A stretch of DNA of 64,000 nt from Pseudomonadota bacterium (GTDB taxonomy: Bacteria > Pseudomonadota > Alphaproteobacteria > Rhizobiales > Hyphomicrobiaceae), in NCBI GenBank assembly GCA_023423275.1, contig JAFAFW010000075.1, positions 141,954 through 205,953 of the forward strand, in the 5' to 3' direction. This document shows, one piece after another, positions 26,174-35,417 of the stretch. Each line of letters starts with the position of its first letter. Within the stretch, counting starts at the first letter, position 1. A model generated the notes under the pieces. It worked only from the letters and a program-made list of their open reading frames with translations. It was not told where the DNA came from and searched no databases. The translations under genes were made by a program, and so were the position numbers.

Positions 26174-26707
26174 ATGAGCAGAATAGACGAGTCTCGCCCC
26201 TTCATTCCCGTCTCGATCGCCGTCCTGACGGTCTCCGATACGCGCGATCTGTCGTCCGACAAATCAGGTGCGACACTGGTCGAACTGATCGAGGCAGCCG
26301 GTCACACCGTCGCGGATCGTGCAATCGTCAAAGACGATGTCGATCAGCTTCGCGCCAAAGTGGGGAGCTGGATCGCAAAACCGGACATCGATGTCGTCAT
26401 CACGACGGGAGGGACGGGCTTCACCGGTCGGGATGTCACTCCGGAAGCCCTGCGGCCGCTGTTCGAGAAGGAGATCGATGGGTTTTCGACGGTCTTTCAC
26501 ATGATCTCGTTTCAGAAGATCGGCACCTCGACGATCCAATCGCGCGCCTGTGCCGGACTAGCGCGCGGCACCTATGTCTTTTGTCTCCCCGGTTCGCCCG
26601 GCGCCTGCCGCGATGCCTGGGAAGGTATTCTCAAATGGCAGCTCGACAACCGGCATCGGCCCTGCAATTTCGTCGAGATCATGCCCCGCCTCGAGGAACA
26701 TCGCTGA
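26174..26707 (+). CDS. moaB: Molybdenum cofactor biosynthesis protein MoaB
   Basis: A 177-residue MogA/MoaB-fold protein, which binds molybdopterin and adenylates it for metal insertion. Signatures are VLTVSDTRDLSSDKSGATL, VVITTGGTGFTGRDVTPEAL and CLPGSPGACRDAWEGIL. It begins at the ATG at 26174 after aggatcgaatacg, 26 bp past the UDG gene. Molybdopterin is required by the molybdenum hydroxylase encoded at 31762-35417, and a MoaD-like protein lies at 30940. Confidence 0.93.
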   Translation: MSRIDESRPFIPVSIAVLTVSDTRDLSSDKSGATLVELIEAAGHTVADRAIVKDDVDQLRAKVGSWIAKPDIDVVITTGGTGFTGRDVTPEALRPLFEKEIDGFSTVFHMISFQKIGTSTIQSRACAGLARGTYVFCLPGSPGACRDAWEGILKWQLDNRHRPCNFVEIMPRLEEHR

Positions 26708-26815
26708 TGCCGTGCCACGACGTTTGCCGGAGCCATGACACCCGACGCCTGACTTACATCGACCTGCAAAACTTCCTATAGAAGGAGATCATCGATTCCC
26801 CGAACGGACGTCCCC

Positions 26816-27526
26816 ATGCGCAAGCGCCGTTTTCGATTGGGACGTACTGTCCTCCTCCTGCTGATCCTGGGCGGCATTGCGCTCGCGTTGCGTCAGGGGC
26901 TTATCCCCGCAAAGTTTGTTCCGCTGCCGACTGTCAGCCTCGACAATCCCACCGCGCTGCTCATCGATTGGCGCCTGGCCGCGCTGCGCAAAGACCCGCA
27001 AGCCTGTGCCCGCGTCCTGGTTCCTCCGCACATCGAGGCCACCGCCACCCGCGACAATCCGCTGAAGAACGGTTGCGGCTGGGAAAATGCCGTTCGAATT
27101 TCATCGGCAGGGAGCGCCCGGCTCCATATCGACAAGGTCACCTGCGAGGCCGCCGCCGCGCTGGCGTTGTGGATGGCACACGAGGTGCAGCCGCTGGCGG
27201 TCTCGACGCTCGGCAAACGCGTCACGTCGGTGCAGCATATGGGCACCTATTCCTGCCGCAACATCGTCGGCAACCGGTTCTGGAAGGACATGCGCAGCGA
27301 GCATGCCACCGCGAACGCCGTCGATATCGCCGGTTTCACGTTGGAGGACGGCCGGCAGATTACCGTCCTGCGTGACTGGGACGACAAAGGCGCGGATGGC
27401 GAGTTCCTGCGCGCCGTGCATAGCCGGGCCTGCCGCTATTTCCGGGTCGCTCTAGGCCCCGACTTCAACCGCGCCCACCGCGATCATTTCCACTTCGACC
27501 GCGGTCCGCTTTCAACCTGCCGCTGA
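26816..27526 (+). CDS. Extensin-like family protein
   Basis: A 236-residue protein with one N-terminal transmembrane segment (LLLLILGGIALALRQG) and a periplasmic extensin-like C-terminal domain. Cysteines (QACARVLV, GCGWENAVR, YSCRNI, SRACRYF, STCR) are conserved in this family. The core SEHATANAVDIAGFTL and HRDHFHFDRGP contain His/Asp residues like those of D-Ala-D-Ala peptidases of the VanY/MepA type, so a cell wall role is possible. The start is the ATG at 26816, after gatcatcgattcc with only a weak ribosome binding site. Confidence 0.82.
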   Translation: MRKRRFRLGRTVLLLLILGGIALALRQGLIPAKFVPLPTVSLDNPTALLIDWRLAALRKDPQACARVLVPPHIEATATRDNPLKNGCGWENAVRISSAGSARLHIDKVTCEAAAALALWMAHEVQPLAVSTLGKRVTSVQHMGTYSCRNIVGNRFWKDMRSEHATANAVDIAGFTLEDGRQITVLRDWDDKGADGEFLRAVHSRACRYFRVALGPDFNRAHRDHFHFDRGPLSTCR

Positions 27527-27872
27527 CAGAACCTTTAACTCTTTGCTTTCCTGTGCGCTTCGCTCTTGAAACGCAACGCTGGCATCCTCAAATACAGCAA
27601 GCGGATGTTGTCTGCTTGACAGGCATCTGTGGATACGCGAGCGTTGAGGAATGAAAAGCGCAATGGCCATTGTTCGACGCAGCCCTATCGCGGAACTGTA
27701 GCCCCGGACCCGGCGAAAAGCGCCCCGAGTTCGGGGGCGACGCTTAGCGCATTTTTTCGTTTCCGGCGCTTTCCAACCAGCCCATCAGCCCAAACGTTTT
27801 GTCCGCAGCGCCCGCGCGCCGCGCACCAAGCTGCATTCAGACCCAATCAGATGTCCACCCGTGGATAGAACC
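27527..27872. other. Intergenic region with possible small RNA
   Basis: A 346-bp stretch without a convincing gene. It holds a ttgaca element at 27616-27621, a terminator-like hairpin followed by six T residues at 27718-27757, and the rnk promoter further right. The short frames crossing it show no recognisable product. Confidence 0.4.
27718..27757 (+). terminator. Terminator-like hairpin in the extensin-rnk gap
   Basis: The stem aagcgccccga / tcgggggcgacgctt has a two-base loop and a bulge, and is followed after six bases by tttttt. It lies 190 bp after the extensin-like stop, too far for a simple end of that gene, so it may end a separate short transcript or a long 3' UTR. Confidence 0.5.
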
Positions 27873-28289
27873 ATGCGCAACAGCAACAAGCCCAAAATCA
27901 CTATAAGCGAAGCGGATCACGTCCGTCTGACCGACATCGCACTCGCTGCGGAAGACCGCGCGCCGGAAGTCACAGAGGAGCTTTTGGCCGAGATCGATCG
28001 CGCCAGCATCGTGCCGACGGGCTCGGTTCCAAGCGATGTGGTGCAGATGGGATCCACCGTGGAGTACCGCACCGAAGCCTCCCAGCAGAGGCGGGTGACG
28101 CTGGTGTTTCCCGGCCAAGCCGATATCGATAAGGGGCGCATCTCGATCATGACGCCGATCGGCACGGCGCTCATCGGCCTGTCGCCCGGCCAATCCATTG
28201 AGTGGACGGCACGCGACAACCGGAAGCACGAACTGACCGTCATCAGCGTCGATCCACCTGAGACGTCCCCGGCCCGCACTGAAAACTAA
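27873..28289 (+). CDS. rnk: Nucleoside diphosphate kinase regulator, Rnk/GreA-like
   Basis: A 138-residue protein of the Rnk family: a short N-terminal helical hairpin (ISEADHVRLTDIALAA and VTEELLAEIDRA) and a C-terminal GreA/GreB-type FKBP-like domain with VQMGSTVEYRTE and ISIMTPIGTALIGLSPGQSIEW. Rnk binds RNA polymerase and was named for effects on nucleoside diphosphate kinase levels. The ATG at 27873 was preferred to the GTG at 27861. A strong terminator lies right after it. Confidence 0.88.
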   Translation: MRNSNKPKITISEADHVRLTDIALAAEDRAPEVTEELLAEIDRASIVPTGSVPSDVVQMGSTVEYRTEASQQRRVTLVFPGQADIDKGRISIMTPIGTALIGLSPGQSIEWTARDNRKHELTVISVDPPETSPARTEN

Positions 28290-28294
28290 CGGTA

Positions 28295-28335
28295 TCCTTG
28301 ATCCCTCCCGGTTTCTTGTGAGGGATCAAGGTTTG
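28295..28335 (+). terminator. Rho-independent terminator after rnk
   Basis: A perfect 12-bp stem (ccttgatccctc and gagggatcaagg) with a 12-base loop and a short ttt tail lies 6 bp after the rnk stop, between the convergent rnk and acs genes. It may work in both directions. Confidence 0.75.
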
Positions 28336-28378
28336 GCGCGTCCCGAAACTGGACGCGGTCGACCCGGCCTCGGCCGGT

Positions 28379-30325
28379 TCAATCCGGCCGCTTGTTCTGA
28401 CGATTGCTGATCAGATCCTCGACCACTGCCGGTTCGGCCAGCGTCGACGTATCGCCGAGGTTCGAGAAATCATCCTCGGCGATCTTGCGCAGGATGCGGC
28501 GCATGATCTTGCCGGAACGCGTTTTCGGCAGCCCCGGGGAGAACTGGATCAAATCCGGCGACGCGATCGGCCCGATCTCCTTCCGGACGTGGGCAACCAG
28601 CTCCTTTTTCAGATCATCGTTCGAAATCTCGCCAGCCAGCAGCGTCACGTAGCAGTAGATACCCTGCCCCTTGAGATCGTGCGGATAGCCCACCACGGCC
28701 GCCTCGGCGACTTTGGGATGCGAAACCAGCGCGCTTTCGACTTCGGCCGTACCGAGCCGGTGGCCGGACACGTTCAGCACGTCATCGACGCGACCGGTGA
28801 TCCAGTAATAACCGTCCTCGTCGCGGCGGCAGCCATCGCCTGTGAAGTACATGCCTTTGTAGGCCGAGAAGTAGGTCTGCACGAACCGTTCGTGATCGCC
28901 GTAGACGGTGCGCATCTGCCCCGGCCAGCTATCGAGGATCACGAGGTTGCCGCTGGTTGCCCCTTCCAGCAGCTCACCTTTTTCGCCGACCAGGGCCGGC
29001 TGGACACCGAAGAACGGCATCGTCGCCGATCCCGGTTTCAGCCGCGTCGCACCCGGCAGCGGCGTGATCATGATGCCACCGGTCTCCGTCTGCCACCACG
29101 TATCAACAACCGGGCAACGGCCCTCACCAACCACGCGATGATACCATTCCCAGGCCTCGGGATTGATGGGTTCGCCGACGCTGCCCAGAAGACGCAGCGA
29201 TGACCGGTCCGTGCGTTTGACGAAATCGTCACCAGCACCCATGAGGGCGCGGATCGCCGTCGGCGCCGTATAGAAGATATTGACGTCCCACTTATCGACG
29301 ACATGCCAGAAACGCGAGGCGGTGGGATAATTCGGGACGCCCTCGAACATCATCGTCGTCGCGCCATTGGCGAGCGGGCCATACAGGATGTAGCTGTGAC
29401 CCGTCACCCAGCCGACATCTGCCGTGCACCAGTAGATGTCACCGTCGTGATAGTCGAAGACGTATTGATGCGTCATCGACGTGAAAACGAGATAGCCGCC
29501 GGAGGTGTGCAGCACGCCCTTCGGCTTACCGGTAGAGCCCGAGGTATAGAGAACGAACAGCGGATCCTCGGCGCTCATCTCCTCCGCAGGACAATCCGCC
29601 GACACCTTGACCAGCTCCTCGTGCAGCCAAATGTCCCGGCCTTCCACCCAGGCAACGTCGTTGCCCGTGCGGCGCACAACCAGGACCTTCTCCCCACCCT
29701 TGGTCTTCTTCAGCGCCTCATCGGTGTTTTTCTTGAGCGGGATCGTCCGTCCCCCGCGCACACCCTCGTCCGCCGTAATGACGAACTTGGAGGTGCAATC
29801 GTCGATGCGGCCCGCAAGGCTATCCGGCGAAAAGCCGCCGAACACCACGGAATGAACGGCCCCGATGCGCGCGCAGGCCAGCATCGCGTAAGCAGATTCA
29901 GGGATCATCGGCAGGTAGATGGTGACGCGATCACCCTTCTTGACGCCATTCGCCTTCAAAACGTTGGCGAACTTGCAGACGCGCTCGTAGAGCTGGCGAT
30001 AGGTGATCTTCTCGTCGTGAGTGGGATCGTCTCCCTCCCAGATAATCGCCACCTGATCGGCGCGATTCTTCAAATGCCGGTCAACGCAGTTGACGCACAC
30101 GTTGAGCGTGCCGTCCTCGTACCATTTGATCGAGACGTTCTCAGGGGCGTACGAAGTGTTCTTCACCTTCGTGTAGGGCTTGATCCAATCGACGCGCTTG
30201 CCCATTTCGCCCCAGAACCCATCAGGATCGGCAATGGAGCGCGCGTACATCTCCTGATATTTGGTGTCATCCACCCAGGCTCGACTCGCCCACTCCGGAG
30301 GCACGGCATAGCTTTTTTCCGACAT
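28379..30325 (-). CDS. acs: Acetyl-CoA synthetase
   Basis: A 648-residue AMP-forming acetate-CoA ligase of normal family length. The P-loop-like adenylation motif is LFVLYTSGSTGKPKGVLHTS, with DVGWVTGHSYILYGPL, WWQTETGGIMITPLPG and YYWITGRVDDVLNVSGHRLG. The acetylation-site lysine is in KTRSGKIMRRILRKIA. It makes acetyl-CoA from acetate. I start at the ATG at 30325 (MSEKSYAVPPEW); the frame is open to 30436 but that part has no homology. It ends against the rnk terminator. Confidence 0.96.
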   Translation of the reverse strand: MSEKSYAVPPEWASRAWVDDTKYQEMYARSIADPDGFWGEMGKRVDWIKPYTKVKNTSYAPENVSIKWYEDGTLNVCVNCVDRHLKNRADQVAIIWEGDDPTHDEKITYRQLYERVCKFANVLKANGVKKGDRVTIYLPMIPESAYAMLACARIGAVHSVVFGGFSPDSLAGRIDDCTSKFVITADEGVRGGRTIPLKKNTDEALKKTKGGEKVLVVRRTGNDVAWVEGRDIWLHEELVKVSADCPAEEMSAEDPLFVLYTSGSTGKPKGVLHTSGGYLVFTSMTHQYVFDYHDGDIYWCTADVGWVTGHSYILYGPLANGATTMMFEGVPNYPTASRFWHVVDKWDVNIFYTAPTAIRALMGAGDDFVKRTDRSSLRLLGSVGEPINPEAWEWYHRVVGEGRCPVVDTWWQTETGGIMITPLPGATRLKPGSATMPFFGVQPALVGEKGELLEGATSGNLVILDSWPGQMRTVYGDHERFVQTYFSAYKGMYFTGDGCRRDEDGYYWITGRVDDVLNVSGHRLGTAEVESALVSHPKVAEAAVVGYPHDLKGQGIYCYVTLLAGEISNDDLKKELVAHVRKEIGPIASPDLIQFSPGLPKTRSGKIMRRILRKIAEDDFSNLGDTSTLAEPAVVEDLISNRQNKRPD

Positions 30326-30432
30326 GGCCCTGGACTCTCCCAGACTGCTCGTTGAGTTTGTTTGGCGGGTATTATGTCGCCCGGCTGCCAGCGCTGCAAT
30401 CGCCCCGTTGGTCGAACGCGTTTTGACGCAAC

Positions 30433-30855
30433 TCAAACGCCGATCAAGCCGATAATTGCGCCTTGTATGAGCAGTACACCGAGCCAGTGGCCACTATCGA
30501 TGATGGTGAGAACCGGTCTCGCCCCTTGAAAGGCGTGGTTAACAACATGGGTCGTCAGCACGAAGCCTGCCCAGACGAAGGCTGCCGATATCAGCCCGTT
30601 CCGTACTGTCACCTGGCCCGCTCCCAAATGGCCAATGATGCCCGCAAGCACGTAAGCCATCATCAGCAGGCCCACGAACGAGAGGATGAAGGGCAGTGCA
30701 TTTCGATGCCAACCCGCCTTCTTGATTTCCTTCTCGTCGAGCCCGGTTGCGGTCAACCACAACCGGGAAAACATGCCGTACCAAATGCCTCCGAACAGAA
30801 AGCCGGCGACGGCAGCCGAGATGACGGCCACCTTGCTGATGCCTGCGAAAACCAT
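30433..30855 (-). CDS. DUF1761 family membrane protein
   Basis: A 140-residue inner-membrane protein with four hydrophobic segments. The FLFGGIWYGMFSRLWLTATG segment followed by a charged KEIKK stretch and FILSFVGLLMMAYVLAGIIG is characteristic of DUF1761. The function is unknown. The ATG at 30855 follows gcaggaggatgcgac, a strong ribosome binding site on the minus strand, which decides this start over the longer frame to 30900. Confidence 0.8.
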   Translation of the reverse strand: MVFAGISKVAVISAAVAGFLFGGIWYGMFSRLWLTATGLDEKEIKKAGWHRNALPFILSFVGLLMMAYVLAGIIGHLGAGQVTVRNGLISAAFVWAGFVLTTHVVNHAFQGARPVLTIIDSGHWLGVLLIQGAIIGLIGV

Positions 30856-30939
30856 GTCGCATCCTCCTGCGTGATCCGCGGAGAGCTTAGCAGATTTCAC
30901 ACTTCACGGTTTGACCGACATCTAAAGCAGCCGCAGCCG

Positions 30940-31185
30940 CTAACCCCCGGCGATCTGCGGCAGGATTTGAACCTCGGCATCCGCATCGATGGGCTCGAAC
31001 AAGGCGTCCTGATAAATCTGCCCATCGATGGCGACCGCCAGCCCCTGCTCGAGATGGGGCGCAAGCTCGGGAAACCGCTCGCCCAGACGCACGAAGAGCT
31101 GACGCACGGAGGCAGCCTCGATCTCAAGCTCGGTCACGCCCCCGGTGAATTGGCGCAGGTTGCCGATCAATGTGATGTGGACCAT
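30940..31185 (-). CDS. MoaD/ThiS family sulfur-carrier-like protein
   Basis: An 81-residue ubiquitin-like protein starting MVHITLIGNLRQFTGG and ending ILPQIAGG. The C-terminal Gly-Gly is the site where MoaD and ThiS are adenylated and thiocarboxylated to carry sulfur for molybdopterin or thiamine synthesis. The body (ASVRQLFVRLGERFPELAPHL) fits MoaD better than ThiS. No E1-like MoeB or MoaE gene is adjacent. A molybdenum hydroxylase lies just beyond on the same strand, so a role in its cofactor supply is possible but unproven. Confidence 0.75.
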   Translation of the reverse strand: MVHITLIGNLRQFTGGVTELEIEAASVRQLFVRLGERFPELAPHLEQGLAVAIDGQIYQDALFEPIDADAEVQILPQIAGG

Positions 31186-31217
31186 GGGTGGCTCCGGAGG
31201 TACCAGAACGGTCGCCT

Positions 31218-31658
31218 TCACGACATCGCAAGCATCACCACGCCGGTGGCGATCAATATCACCCCCAACCAATTGTGAAATGCAAGGTGCTCACCGAGAA
31301 ACGACACGCCGAAGATGGCGACCAGAACGACGCTGAGTTTGTCGACAGGCGCTACGCGCGCCGCATCGCCGATCTGAAGCGCCCGGAAGTAGCACACCCA
31401 GGATGCGCCGGTCGCCAGCCCCGACAACGCCAGAAAAAGATACGTCCGACCCGATATGCTGGCCAGCGGTTGGAATAGTCCCCGCACGAACAGGATGCTG
31501 CCGAGAACCACCAGGATTACGACTGTTCGAATGAATGTCGCGAGATCAGAATTGATGTTCTCAATGCCAATCTTGGCGAAAATCGCCGTCAGGGCCGCGA
31601 ATACGGCGGACAGGAGCGCCCAGATGATCCAGCTTTCAGAAATCATCCAGGCTCCCAT
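31218..31658 (-). CDS. EamA/DMT-family transporter, single-repeat form
   Basis: A 146-residue membrane protein with about five hydrophobic segments, half the size of the usual ten-helix DMT exporters. It reads SWIIWALLSAVFAALTAIFA, then the loop IENINSDLATFIRT, and ends FHNWLGVILIATGVVML, which fits the one-repeat EamA proteins that work as dimers. An alternative ATG at 31646 would remove four residues. The substrate is unknown. It is 32 bp upstream of the MoaD-like gene on the same strand. Confidence 0.8.
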   Translation of the reverse strand: MGAWMISESWIIWALLSAVFAALTAIFAKIGIENINSDLATFIRTVVILVVLGSILFVRGLFQPLASISGRTYLFLALSGLATGASWVCYFRALQIGDAARVAPVDKLSVVLVAIFGVSFLGEHLAFHNWLGVILIATGVVMLAMS

Positions 31659-31761
31659 TACGCTGTGTCGCCCGCAGCAGCCGATGATCCGGCCACATCA
31701 ATTCCGGAACATGCCGCAAGATGACCCGACTCCCGCTCCGATCATAGAAAACGGCATCGCG

Positions 31762-34074
31762 TCACACTTTCAAGTTCTTGTCACCGCTCGTCCGGGCAGC
31801 GTCGATGGCGGCGAGGACTTTCGGCGGTGACATCGGCAGCTCGGTGAACCGCAATCCTGTCGCGTCGGCAACCGCGTTTGCGATTGCTGCCATCGGCGGT
31901 ACGATCGGCGTTTCCCCGACTCCGCGTACGCCATAGGGATGGCGCGGATTGGGAACCTCGACGATCACCGTGTCCAGCATCGGCAGATCCGAGGCAACCG
32001 GAATGCGATAATCCAGGAAGCCGGGATTCTGCAGCCGCCCGTCGTCTCCATAGACGTACTCCTCGTTCAATGCCCAGCCGATGCCTTGCGCCGCGCCGCC
32101 CTGGAATTGCCCTTCGACGTAGCTTGGATGCACGGCCTTGCCCGCATCCTGGATCACCGTGTAGCGGACAATCCAGACGCGTCCGGTCTCCGGGTCAACC
32201 TCGACGTCGGCGATATGGGTGCCGAATGTCGGCGCCGCGCCATGCGCGTTGATGGAGGAATTGCCGACAATCGGGCCGCCCGTTTTGCCGGATATGCGGG
32301 CGATGTCTCCGAGCGACATCGGCTCGTGCTTGCCAGCATTGTCACCGGCAGGCTTCACCATACCGTCTTCGTAGGTGACGGCCTCGCGCGGAAGATCCCA
32401 CAGCTTGGCTGCACGGCTACATACCTGATTGATCACCTGCCCGGCTGCATCGACGACCGCGATTCCACCCGAGAAGGTCGACCGGCTGCCGCCGGTCAGG
32501 AAGTTGTAGCCAAGCGACCCGGTGTCGGCGATCAGTGGGCGGATGCTGTCGACCGTGACGCCCAGTTCCTCGGCGGTCATCATGCACAAAGACGCGCGCA
32601 ATCCGCCGATGTCGGGCGTACCGGCCATCAAATTCAGCGTGCCGTCCTCGTTGAGCTGGAGCTGAACCGTCGTCTCACCGCCGATGTTGAACCAGAAGCC
32701 GGACGCGATTCCGCGCCCTTGATTGGGCTTCAGAGGTGCGGACCAGTGGTTATGGCTCTTCGCGGCCTTGAGCGTGTCGATGAGGCCGATCGGACCGAAT
32801 TTCGGACCATAGGCCGCCTTCGTGCCCTCCTTAGCCGCGTTCTTCAATCGCAGATCGATCGGATCCATGCCGAGTGTGCGCGCCAGTTCGTCGATCACAC
32901 ACTCGACCGCGTATTCGGAGATCGGCGCGCCCGGTGCGCGGTAAGCCGCAACCTTCGGACGGTTGGTGACGACGTCGTAGCCGACCGCCAGGACATTCGC
33001 GAGGTCATACGGCGCAAAGGCACACATCGCGCCGGGACCAACGGGCGAACCCTGGAATGCACCCGCCTGATAGTTCAGAAGCGCTTCACCCGCGGTGATC
33101 GTGCCGTCCGTCTTCGCGCCAATCTTGATGCGCATGCTGGAGCCGGAGGTCGGCCCGGAGGCGCGGAACACCTCTTCGCGCGTCATGGTCATCTTCACCG
33201 GCCGCTTGGCCTTGGCGGCCAGGGCAAGCGCGACAGGCTCAAGATACACCACCGTCTTGCCGCCAAAGCCGCCGCCGATCTCGGTCGCCGTCACGCGGAT
33301 CTTGGAAATGTCCCAGCCGAGAAGCTGAGCGCAGTGCGCGCGGACAACCCAGTGCCCCTGGGTAGAAACCCAAAGCTCCGCCTGACCGTCCGGCGCGACT
33401 GTCGCGAGACAGGCGTGCGGCTCGATGTAGGCCTGATGCACCGGCTTGGTCTTGAATGAGCGCTCGATGATGACATCCGCCTCGGCAAACCCCTTCGCGA
33501 TGTCACCGAGTGCAAATTCCACGCGCTTTGCGACGTTAGACGCCTTCGTCGGAGCAGGTTTGACGCCTGCGGTGATCATGTCCTCGTGCAGAAGCGGCGC
33601 ATCGGGCTGCATGGCGGCGTCGACGTCGAGAACATGCGGCAGAATTTCATAGTCGACCTCGATCAGCTTCAAGGCCTGCTTGGCGATGCTGACGCTGGTC
33701 GCCGCCACTGCGGCCACAGGATGACCTTCATACAGCGCCTTATCGCGCGCCATCACGTTGCGCACGACGTCATGGAAATTGATCGTCGACTCGCCGGCAG
33801 CGATGAAATCAGAGGGTTGGTCTGCGAAATCAGCGGCCGTCACGATGGCTTTGACGCCAGGGAGTTGCGCGGCCTTTGCGACGTCGATGCGGCGAATACG
33901 CGCGTGCGGATGCGGGCTGCGCAGCACACGGCCCACGAGTTGGCCCGGCAGATTGTAGTCGGCACCGAACCGGGCGCGGCCGGTGACTTTATCAACTCCA
34001 TCGGGGCGGATCGGACGCGTTCCGATGATCTTGAATTCGGCGCTCGGGCCAGGATTGCGGACACGTTCCTGCAT
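31762..34074 (-). CDS. Molybdenum hydroxylase large subunit (xanthine dehydrogenase family, molybdopterin-binding)
   Basis: A 770-residue catalytic subunit. The N-terminal a/b hammerhead domain includes DGVDKVTGRARFGADYNLPG. Molybdopterin-binding segments follow: GGGFGGKTVVYLEP, VAAYRAPGAPISEYAVE and the late IGWALNEEYVYGDDG with the catalytic glutamate region GVRGVGETPIVPPMAA. The active loop AYRAPGAP differs from the AYRCSFR of form I CO dehydrogenase, so a CO role is unlikely. The enzyme hydroxylates an aldehyde or heterocycle with water; the substrate is unknown. It is the third gene of an overlapped trio with FAD and 2Fe-2S subunits. Confidence 0.92.
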   Translation of the reverse strand: MQERVRNPGPSAEFKIIGTRPIRPDGVDKVTGRARFGADYNLPGQLVGRVLRSPHPHARIRRIDVAKAAQLPGVKAIVTAADFADQPSDFIAAGESTINFHDVVRNVMARDKALYEGHPVAAVAATSVSIAKQALKLIEVDYEILPHVLDVDAAMQPDAPLLHEDMITAGVKPAPTKASNVAKRVEFALGDIAKGFAEADVIIERSFKTKPVHQAYIEPHACLATVAPDGQAELWVSTQGHWVVRAHCAQLLGWDISKIRVTATEIGGGFGGKTVVYLEPVALALAAKAKRPVKMTMTREEVFRASGPTSGSSMRIKIGAKTDGTITAGEALLNYQAGAFQGSPVGPGAMCAFAPYDLANVLAVGYDVVTNRPKVAAYRAPGAPISEYAVECVIDELARTLGMDPIDLRLKNAAKEGTKAAYGPKFGPIGLIDTLKAAKSHNHWSAPLKPNQGRGIASGFWFNIGGETTVQLQLNEDGTLNLMAGTPDIGGLRASLCMMTAEELGVTVDSIRPLIADTGSLGYNFLTGGSRSTFSGGIAVVDAAGQVINQVCSRAAKLWDLPREAVTYEDGMVKPAGDNAGKHEPMSLGDIARISGKTGGPIVGNSSINAHGAAPTFGTHIADVEVDPETGRVWIVRYTVIQDAGKAVHPSYVEGQFQGGAAQGIGWALNEEYVYGDDGRLQNPGFLDYRIPVASDLPMLDTVIVEVPNPRHPYGVRGVGETPIVPPMAAIANAVADATGLRFTELPMSPPKVLAAIDAARTSGDKNLKV

Positions 34075-34077
34075 GGC

Positions 34078-34554
34078 TCAGGCGCTCCTCATTTCGGCAG
34101 CCGCATCCATCACGGCGCGGACGATTTTATCGTAACCCGTACAGCGACAGAGATTTCCGGCCAGCCAGTATCGCACCTCGGTCTCGGTCGGATTGGTGTT
34201 GCGCTCCAAGAGTGATTTCGCGGCGACCAGAACTCCGGGGGTGCAGATGCCGCATTGCAGCGCGGCATGCTCCAGGAATTTCCGCTGCAGAGGATGCAGC
34301 TCATCGCCAAATCCCATGCCCTCGATGGTCTCGACCGACTTACCCCGCGCCTCGACGCCCAGGATGAGGCACGAGCACACCAGCCGACTATCGACGGTCA
34401 CGCTGCATGCACCGCAATCACCCGTGCCGCAGCCTTCCTTGGTGCCCGTCAGCTCGAGTTCATCACGCAAAACGTCCAGCAAGGTCTGATGCGTGTCGCA
34501 CAGCACCTCGACAGGGTCGCCGTTGAGATTGAATTCGATATGATGCTTTGCCAT
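34078..34554 (-). CDS. Molybdenum hydroxylase 2Fe-2S subunit
   Basis: A 158-residue iron-sulfur subunit with two 2Fe-2S centres. The plant-ferredoxin-like site is GTKEGCGTGDCGACSVTVD and then CSCLILG. The second, helical site is ALQCGICTPGVLVAAKSLL plus NLCRCTGYDKIVRAV. It carries electrons from the molybdenum site to FAD. Its ATG at 34554 overlaps the stop of the FAD subunit by one base and its stop lies 3 bp before the large subunit start, so the three subunits are made from one message. Confidence 0.95.
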   Translation of the reverse strand: MAKHHIEFNLNGDPVEVLCDTHQTLLDVLRDELELTGTKEGCGTGDCGACSVTVDSRLVCSCLILGVEARGKSVETIEGMGFGDELHPLQRKFLEHAALQCGICTPGVLVAAKSLLERNTNPTETEVRYWLAGNLCRCTGYDKIVRAVMDAAAEMRSA

Positions 34555-35417
34555 CAGCGCAACCTCGCCCGCTCATATGCCTTGAGAGCTGCGCGGCGTG
34601 CCATGACACCCGCAACCTTGATCCGGAATTCCCTGGTGCCTCGCTTGTCGTCGATCGGCTTGCAGGCCGCACGCACCGCGCCCTCGAATTTCGCCAGCGC
34701 GGCGTCATCAAGGCCGGTACCGATCAGGGCCGCTGCCGCCTCGGGAACCAGCAACGGCCGAGCAGCCACGGCGCCGAGCCCCACACGGGCGTCCGCGATC
34801 TTCCCCTTGGCGTCGAGGGTGAGGTTAACTCCAGCGCCGACAACGGCGATGTCCATTTCGGTTCGCGGAATAAAGCGCAGATACGCGTCGGACGCACGCT
34901 GAGGCCGCGGCGGCAACAGAAACGCAACCACGAACTCGCCCTTCGCAAGCGAGAGCTTACGCGGAGCCAGAACAACGTCTTCGACCGGGATCTCGCGGCG
35001 CCCGCCCGGCCCCGCCACAACCGCCTTCGCACCCGCGGCAATGAGGGCCGGCACGCTGTCCGCGGCGGGCGACGCGTTACACAGGTTGCCGCCCATGGTT
35101 GCGCGGCCCTGAATCTGGGTCGAGCCGATCAGGTTGGCCGCTTCAATGACGCCAGGCCACACCATCTTGAGTTCGGGATGTTCCTTGAGCTCTGCGCCCG
35201 TCACCGCGGCGCCGACGCGGAAACCGCCGCTCGGCTCGCGCTTGACCTCGCGCAGTTCACCGATCCCTTTGATGTCGACGACCAAATCAGGGGCGATGAG
35301 GTCGGTCTTGAGCTGGACGAGCAAATCCGTCCCGCCGGCCAGCACCCGGGCTTCGCCCGGTGCTTGTGCCAGAAGGCCGACCGCAGCGTCGAGCGTTTCA
35401 GGCGCCTCGTAACGCAT
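34554..35417 (-). CDS. Molybdenum hydroxylase FAD-binding subunit
   Basis: A 287-residue FAD-binding subunit M. It begins MRYEAPETLDAAVGLLAQ and the FAD loop is ARVLAGGTDLLVQLKTDLIAPD. The second family motif, GRATMGGNLCNASPAADSVP, binds the flavin pyrophosphate. The C-terminal CODH-like domain follows. It is the first gene of the trio (order M-S-L in transcription) and shares its stop with the start of the 2Fe-2S gene. It diverges from the TRAP binding protein at 35629; the 211 bp between them hold both promoters. Confidence 0.93.
   Translation of the reverse strand: MRYEAPETLDAAVGLLAQAPGEARVLAGGTDLLVQLKTDLIAPDLVVDIKGIGELREVKREPSGGFRVGAAVTGAELKEHPELKMVWPGVIEAANLIGSTQIQGRATMGGNLCNASPAADSVPALIAAGAKAVVAGPGGRREIPVEDVVLAPRKLSLAKGEFVVAFLLPPRPQRASDAYLRFIPRTEMDIAVVGAGVNLTLDAKGKIADARVGLGAVAARPLLVPEAAAALIGTGLDDAALAKFEGAVRAACKPIDDKRGTREFRIKVAGVMARRAALKAYERARLR

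Noticed and set aside
31762..35417. Annotation as carbon monoxide dehydrogenase CoxMSL
   Set aside because: The active loop is AYRAPGAP, not AYRCSFR as in form I CO dehydrogenase.
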